Source of the DNA: DATMYQ01 sp035560935
Lineage (GTDB): Bacteria; Bacillota; Negativicutes; Sporomusales; Sporomusaceae
Length of the DNA: 16,488 bases
NCBI GenBank assembly: GCA_035560935.1
Contig: DATMYQ010000258.1
Coordinates: forward strand, 1 to 16,488
Direction: 5' to 3'
Shown: positions 13,406-16,488 of the stretch, piece after piece
Numbering within the stretch: the stretch's first letter is position 1
Layout: each line of letters starts with the position of its first letter
Translations under genes and position numbers: made by a program
The notes under the pieces: generated by a model
Seen by the model: the letters and a program-made list of their open reading frames with translations, nothing else
What the model was told of the DNA's origin: nothing
Databases searched by the model: none

Positions 13406-15304
13406 TCAGCGTTGACAATACGGATCGGTGCGGACCACCGACAGTTCTTTGCCATCCGCGTTGTACAAATGAGTGGCACAAGCCAGGCACGGATCAAAGG
13501 AATGAATGACCCGCAAAATTTCCAGCGGTTTTTCCGGGATTTTCACTTTTGTGTCCATCATGCTGGCTTCATATGCCCCCTGCCCGGCTCTGCTGTCCCG
13601 GGGACAGGCATTCCAGGTGGAAGGAACCACCGCCTGATAGTTTTCAATCTTACCGTTTTTGATCACGACCCAGTGACTCAGCGCCCCCCGCGGCGCGTCA
13701 TGCAAGCCAACGCCTTTGGCTTCCTTGGGCCAGGTGGCCGGATCCCATTTTTCCATATTGGCCACCGCCGTGTCACCGGCTTTAATATTATTAATCAGTT
13801 TATCGAAGAAGAATTTGCTGATGTACGCACTCAACTGCGTATCCAAGCCCCGCAGCGCCGTCCGTCCCACCGTGGTGGGCATCCAGACATGCGGCGGCAC
13901 ATTGATGAGGCGGGATACTGCATCAATCTGATCGACAATCATTTTTTCCGCCCAGGTCGGTTGCGCCAGTTTTCCTTGTTTCACCTTGGTATAGATGATG
14001 ATATAGCGCGCCAGCGGACCCACTTCCGCCATTTTCCCTTTCCATTTCGGCGTTTTCAGCCAGGAATATTTCCCTTTTTCGTCCAACGCCTTCCACTGGG
14101 TTTTGGTTCCTTCTTTGGGCCCGGTATACTGGGGCGCAGTGACACCGTTCCAGGGATGCAGGTCCTTGCCGGCTTCCGGATAGGTATACCAGGAATGTTC
14201 GACGCCTTCCGCCACTACTGCCGGATCGCTGAAATCCTTGGCTTCCAGTTCGTGAATCACCGCTTTGTCCACACCCTGGGCAAAATTTTCCACCACGCCC
14301 TGGGAACGGATCAGTAAATTCTTATGATAGTCGCCGTTAGAGATACCGCTGTATTTTTCCAGCGGATAATCGCCAAAGCTCATCACCCGTTCCTTAGCCA
14401 GACCGCCGCCATCGATATATCCCGCTTTCACGTACAGTTCACCAATTGCCAGCAAATCGGGCAAATAATAATTATCCACTAACGAAATGGTCAGATTGAT
14501 CGAGTTGTCGACCACCGCCAGCCGTTCCGTATTAATCGGCGCATTCATATCGTTCATGGAAATGGAACAGGGCATTCCGCCCACCACATAATGAGGATGA
14601 GGGTTTTTACCGCCAAATACCACATGAGGGATGACGATCTCCCGTTGTTTATCCAGGATATGCAGATAGTGAGCCACACCCATCAGATGCACTTCCGGCG
14701 GCAGCACCGCATAGTCGGGATGATCCCAGTAATGCGCAGCAAAAATTCCCAATTGGCCACTGTCAACAATTTGTTTTATTTTTTTCTGTATTTCCTGAAA
14801 ATACAGCGTCGTCGCAGCGGGAAAATCCTTAGGATAGGCATCGGTGGCAAACTCCACCGGCCCATTGACATTTAAACGGTATTTTTCCACCACCGCGTTC
14901 TGCAGCGCCGCCGTAGCCGCCGGGTTGGCGCTGAGCGCCGCCACCGGACTGACCCAGTCCAGCGCGTGCAGATGATAGAAATGGACAATGTGATCATGTA
15001 CCGTTTGGCTGGCCGCCATGATATTACGGATGTAGTTCGCATTCTTCGGGATCTCGATCCCCAGCGCATCCTCCACCGCCCGCAGACAGCCCAGCGCATG
15101 CACCGTGGTACAGACGCCGCAGATCCTTTGAGTAAACATCCAGGCGTCACGGGGATCGCGGCCTTTGCAAATCAGTTCAATCCCCCGCCAGGCAGTGCCG
15201 CTGGACAAGGCATCCTGCACCTTGCCGGTGGCTTCATCCACCTGTATTTCCACTCGCAAATGTCCTTCAATCCGGTTAACCGGATCTACCACAACGTGTT
15301 TCAT
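13406..15304 (-). CDS. hyaB: Group 1 [NiFe] uptake hydrogenase, large (catalytic) subunit precursor
   Basis: Oxidises H2 at a Ni-Fe(CN)2CO centre; 632 aa precursor, carried across the membrane together with HyaA. It opens VVVDPVNRIEGHL. The L1 motif RICGVCTTVH (60-69) supplies Cys62 and Cys65, and the L2 motif DPCLACATH (604-612) supplies Cys606 and Cys609. All four nickel ligands are cysteine, so this is not a selenium enzyme. A 20-residue tail after His612 is the piece HyaD should remove; it carries one extra Cys near its end (DPYCQR). GGAGG lies 11 nt before the ATG, which is 39 nt after the hyaA stop. It is a respiratory group 1 enzyme by motifs and partners; the finer subgroup was not determined. 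Confidence 0.97.
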   Translation of the reverse strand: MKHVVVDPVNRIEGHLRVEIQVDEATGKVQDALSSGTAWRGIELICKGRDPRDAWMFTQRICGVCTTVHALGCLRAVEDALGIEIPKNANYIRNIMAASQTVHDHIVHFYHLHALDWVSPVAALSANPAATAALQNAVVEKYRLNVNGPVEFATDAYPKDFPAATTLYFQEIQKKIKQIVDSGQLGIFAAHYWDHPDYAVLPPEVHLMGVAHYLHILDKQREIVIPHVVFGGKNPHPHYVVGGMPCSISMNDMNAPINTERLAVVDNSINLTISLVDNYYLPDLLAIGELYVKAGYIDGGGLAKERVMSFGDYPLEKYSGISNGDYHKNLLIRSQGVVENFAQGVDKAVIHELEAKDFSDPAVVAEGVEHSWYTYPEAGKDLHPWNGVTAPQYTGPKEGTKTQWKALDEKGKYSWLKTPKWKGKMAEVGPLARYIIIYTKVKQGKLAQPTWAEKMIVDQIDAVSRLINVPPHVWMPTTVGRTALRGLDTQLSAYISKFFFDKLINNIKAGDTAVANMEKWDPATWPKEAKGVGLHDAPRGALSHWVVIKNGKIENYQAVVPSTWNACPRDSRAGQGAYEASMMDTKVKIPEKPLEILRVIHSFDPCLACATHLYNADGKELSVVRTDPYCQR

Positions 15305-15343
15305 ACACGATTCGTCCTCCTTGCGTTAATTTCCCCGTTGGGT

Positions 15344-16435
15344 TTATTCCTTATGTTCACCGTCATCATGGCCTTCATGTTTTTTATGATATACATAGGA
15401 AGCCACACCATGAGCCACGACACCGGCAGTAGCGGCACCGGCCAGAACCAAACCAACCTTGTCGGCGTTGGCGATGGTATTCGGCACCGGAATATTCGGC
15501 AGTCGTTCATAGAAGGGATCATTGTCCCAGAAATTGTTGCTGCCGCAACCCACGCAGGGAGCACCGGACTGAATCGGATACGACAAACCGTTCCACCAGC
15601 GCATATTGCCACAGGAATTATACGCTTCCGGTCCCCGGCAGCCGACCTTGTACAAACACCAGCCGGCCTTGCTGCCCATGTCGTCAAATTTTTCCACGAA
15701 CATGCCCGAATCGAAAAATGGCCGGCGGTAGCAGGTATCGTGAATCCGGTTGCCAAAAAACTGTTTCGGCCGGCCTTTGCCGTCCAACGGCGGAATCTGG
15801 CCGAACAACACATAATGCATGACCACACCGGTCAATACCTCGGGAATCGGCGGACAACCGGGAATTTTGATAATCGGTTTGCCGCTGACCACATCACTGA
15901 CCGCCACCGATTTGGTGGGATTGGGACGGGCGGCCTGCACGCCGCCCCAGGCAGCACAGGAACCCACTTCAATAATGGCAGCGGCGCCACGGGCCGCCTC
16001 TTTCAAATTTTCCACAAAAGGCTTCCCGCCCACCATGCAGTGAGTGCCGTCATCAGCCAGAGGTACGGCTCCTTCCACGGCCAGCAAATATTTTCCGTTG
16101 TACTTCTGCATCGTTTCCGCCAGATGATGTTCCAGCGGTTCACCGGCCGCCGCGCCCAGCACGTCCATATATTCCAGGGAAATCATGTTCAAAACCACAT
16201 CTGAAGCCAGAGGTGACTGTGAACGGATAAACGTTTCGTCGCAGCCGGTGCACTCATGTCCATGCAGCCAGATCAACGGTGTTAATGGGTTATTTTCTGC
16301 TGCTGACACCACCTGGGGTATCATGGCTGGCGACAATCCCAGCATGCCGGTGATTGCCACACAGGTTTTCAGAAAACTGCGCCGACTGAGATCTTTTCGT
16401 TGAAACAGCTCCCACAAAGACTCCTGTCGTTCCAT
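15344..16435 (-). CDS. hyaA: Group 1 [NiFe] uptake hydrogenase, small (Fe-S) subunit with Tat signal
   Basis: Electron-transfer subunit, 363 aa, exported with HyaB by the Tat system. A twin-arginine signal SRRSFLK (17-23) precedes a hydrophobic stretch and a likely cleavage at VSA-AEN (about 45-46). Proximal cluster ligands are Cys62 and Cys65 (CTGC), Cys160 and Cys194. Distal cluster ligands are His232, Cys235, Cys260 and Cys266. Medial [3Fe-4S] ligands are Cys275, Cys294 and Cys297. Gly64 sits where oxygen-tolerant enzymes have a supernumerary Cys (CTCC), so this should be a standard oxygen-sensitive enzyme. A C-terminal membrane helix (about 326-348) and a His/Asp/Glu/Lys-rich tail follow. 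The ATG has GGGGGAGG 5 nt upstream. It is the first gene of hyaABCD plus hyaF-like; the promoter lies at or beyond the right edge. Confidence 0.97.
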   Translation of the reverse strand: MERQESLWELFQRKDLSRRSFLKTCVAITGMLGLSPAMIPQVVSAAENNPLTPLIWLHGHECTGCDETFIRSQSPLASDVVLNMISLEYMDVLGAAAGEPLEHHLAETMQKYNGKYLLAVEGAVPLADDGTHCMVGGKPFVENLKEAARGAAAIIEVGSCAAWGGVQAARPNPTKSVAVSDVVSGKPIIKIPGCPPIPEVLTGVVMHYVLFGQIPPLDGKGRPKQFFGNRIHDTCYRRPFFDSGMFVEKFDDMGSKAGWCLYKVGCRGPEAYNSCGNMRWWNGLSYPIQSGAPCVGCGSNNFWDNDPFYERLPNIPVPNTIANADKVGLVLAGAATAGVVAHGVASYVYHKKHEGHDDGEHKE

Positions 16436-16469
16436 AATTACCTCCCCCTGTTAGTTCATTTTTGATTAG

Positions 16470-16488
16470 TTTCAAATTATTTCAAATT
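16470..16488. repeat. Tandem 10-nt AT-rich repeat upstream of hyaA
   Basis: TTTCAAATTA (16470-16479) is followed directly by TTTCAAATT (16480-16488), at which point the window ends. The unit length of 10 nt puts both copies on the same face of the helix, and each holds an ATTT-C-AAAT-like near-palindrome. It begins 34 nt upstream of the hyaA ATG, so it may be part of the promoter or an operator; chance in AT-rich DNA is possible. Confidence 0.35.

Noticed and set aside
13361..14317. Plus-strand 318-codon open frame opposite hyaB
   Set aside because: Antisense shadow, with low-complexity Phe/His/Arg-rich composition caused by the reverse complement of hyaB.
14966..16204. Plus-strand 412-codon open frame opposite hyaA and hyaB
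   Set aside because: It is the antisense shadow of two certain genes with full catalytic motifs, has no ribosome site, and shows no recognisable domain.
13406..16435. Oxygen-tolerant (six-cysteine proximal cluster) or selenium-type hydrogenase
   Set aside because: HyaA has CTGC, not CTCC, at the proximal site, and all four nickel ligands of HyaB are encoded as Cys in an uninterrupted frame.
1..16488. CRISPR arrays, insertion sequences, tRNA or rRNA genes, phage genes
   Set aside because: No spaced direct repeats, transposase motifs, terminal repeats with target duplications, or RNA gene consensus were seen on either strand.

Overview
The window looks like chromosomal DNA of a spore-forming anaerobic Firmicute, most likely from the Negativicutes (Sporomusaceae-like). 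That placement is an inference from several signals: a Tat-exported group 1 [NiFe] uptake hydrogenase with a b-type cytochrome, type IV pilus ATPases next to aroE and yqeG, an AroH-class chorismate mutase behind what reads as a sigma-H promoter, and a ydaO-type c-di-AMP riboswitch ahead of an NlpC/P60 wall hydrolase. Strong AGGAGG-type ribosome sites and many 1-11 nt gene overlaps fit. No rRNA, tRNA, CRISPR, insertion sequence or phage gene was seen. Every protein-coding gene but one lies on the minus strand.

Layout, in transcription order (right to left). (1) 16488-11756: hydrogenase operon hyaA (small subunit, Tat signal), hyaB (large subunit with a processable tail), hyaC (cytochrome b), hyaD (maturation protease) and a half-length HyaF/HupH-like accessory protein, closed by a hairpin at 11698-11731. 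(2) 11679-11157: aroH as a single-gene unit with a sigma-H-like promoter and its own terminator. (3) 11078-10038: a GtrB/DPM1-like membrane glycosyltransferase with its own sigma-A promoter and terminator. (4) 10016-9175: promoter, c-di-AMP riboswitch, secreted NlpC/P60 hydrolase starting at TTG, terminator. (5) 9103-5198: ABC exporter half-transporter, then a metal (Zn/Mn type) ABC ATPase and permease, then an HD-domain hydrolase. (6) 4946-5197, plus strand: a 29-residue single-span membrane protein with its own promoter and ribosome site, and a very long bidirectional terminator shared with the HD gene. (7) 4909-1: possible 18-aa leader peptide, exported protein of unknown function, YqeG phosphatase, AroE, PilB and PilT, the last running off the left edge.

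How the parts work together. The hydrogenase set should make a periplasm-facing H2 oxidase that passes electrons through haem b to the quinone pool. No hyp genes for the Ni-Fe(CN)2CO centre are present, so they must be encoded elsewhere. AroE and AroH are separate steps of aromatic biosynthesis. PilB (extension) and PilT (retraction) power type IV pili, and PilB keeps an N-terminal MshEN-type domain of the kind known to bind c-di-GMP. The riboswitch ties wall remodelling to c-di-AMP. The least explained elements are the orphan 29-aa membrane protein, the 18-aa leader ORF, the unknown exported protein heading the yqeG-aroE-pilBT operon, the sigma-H control of aroH, and the inverted-repeat leader of the ABC operon.
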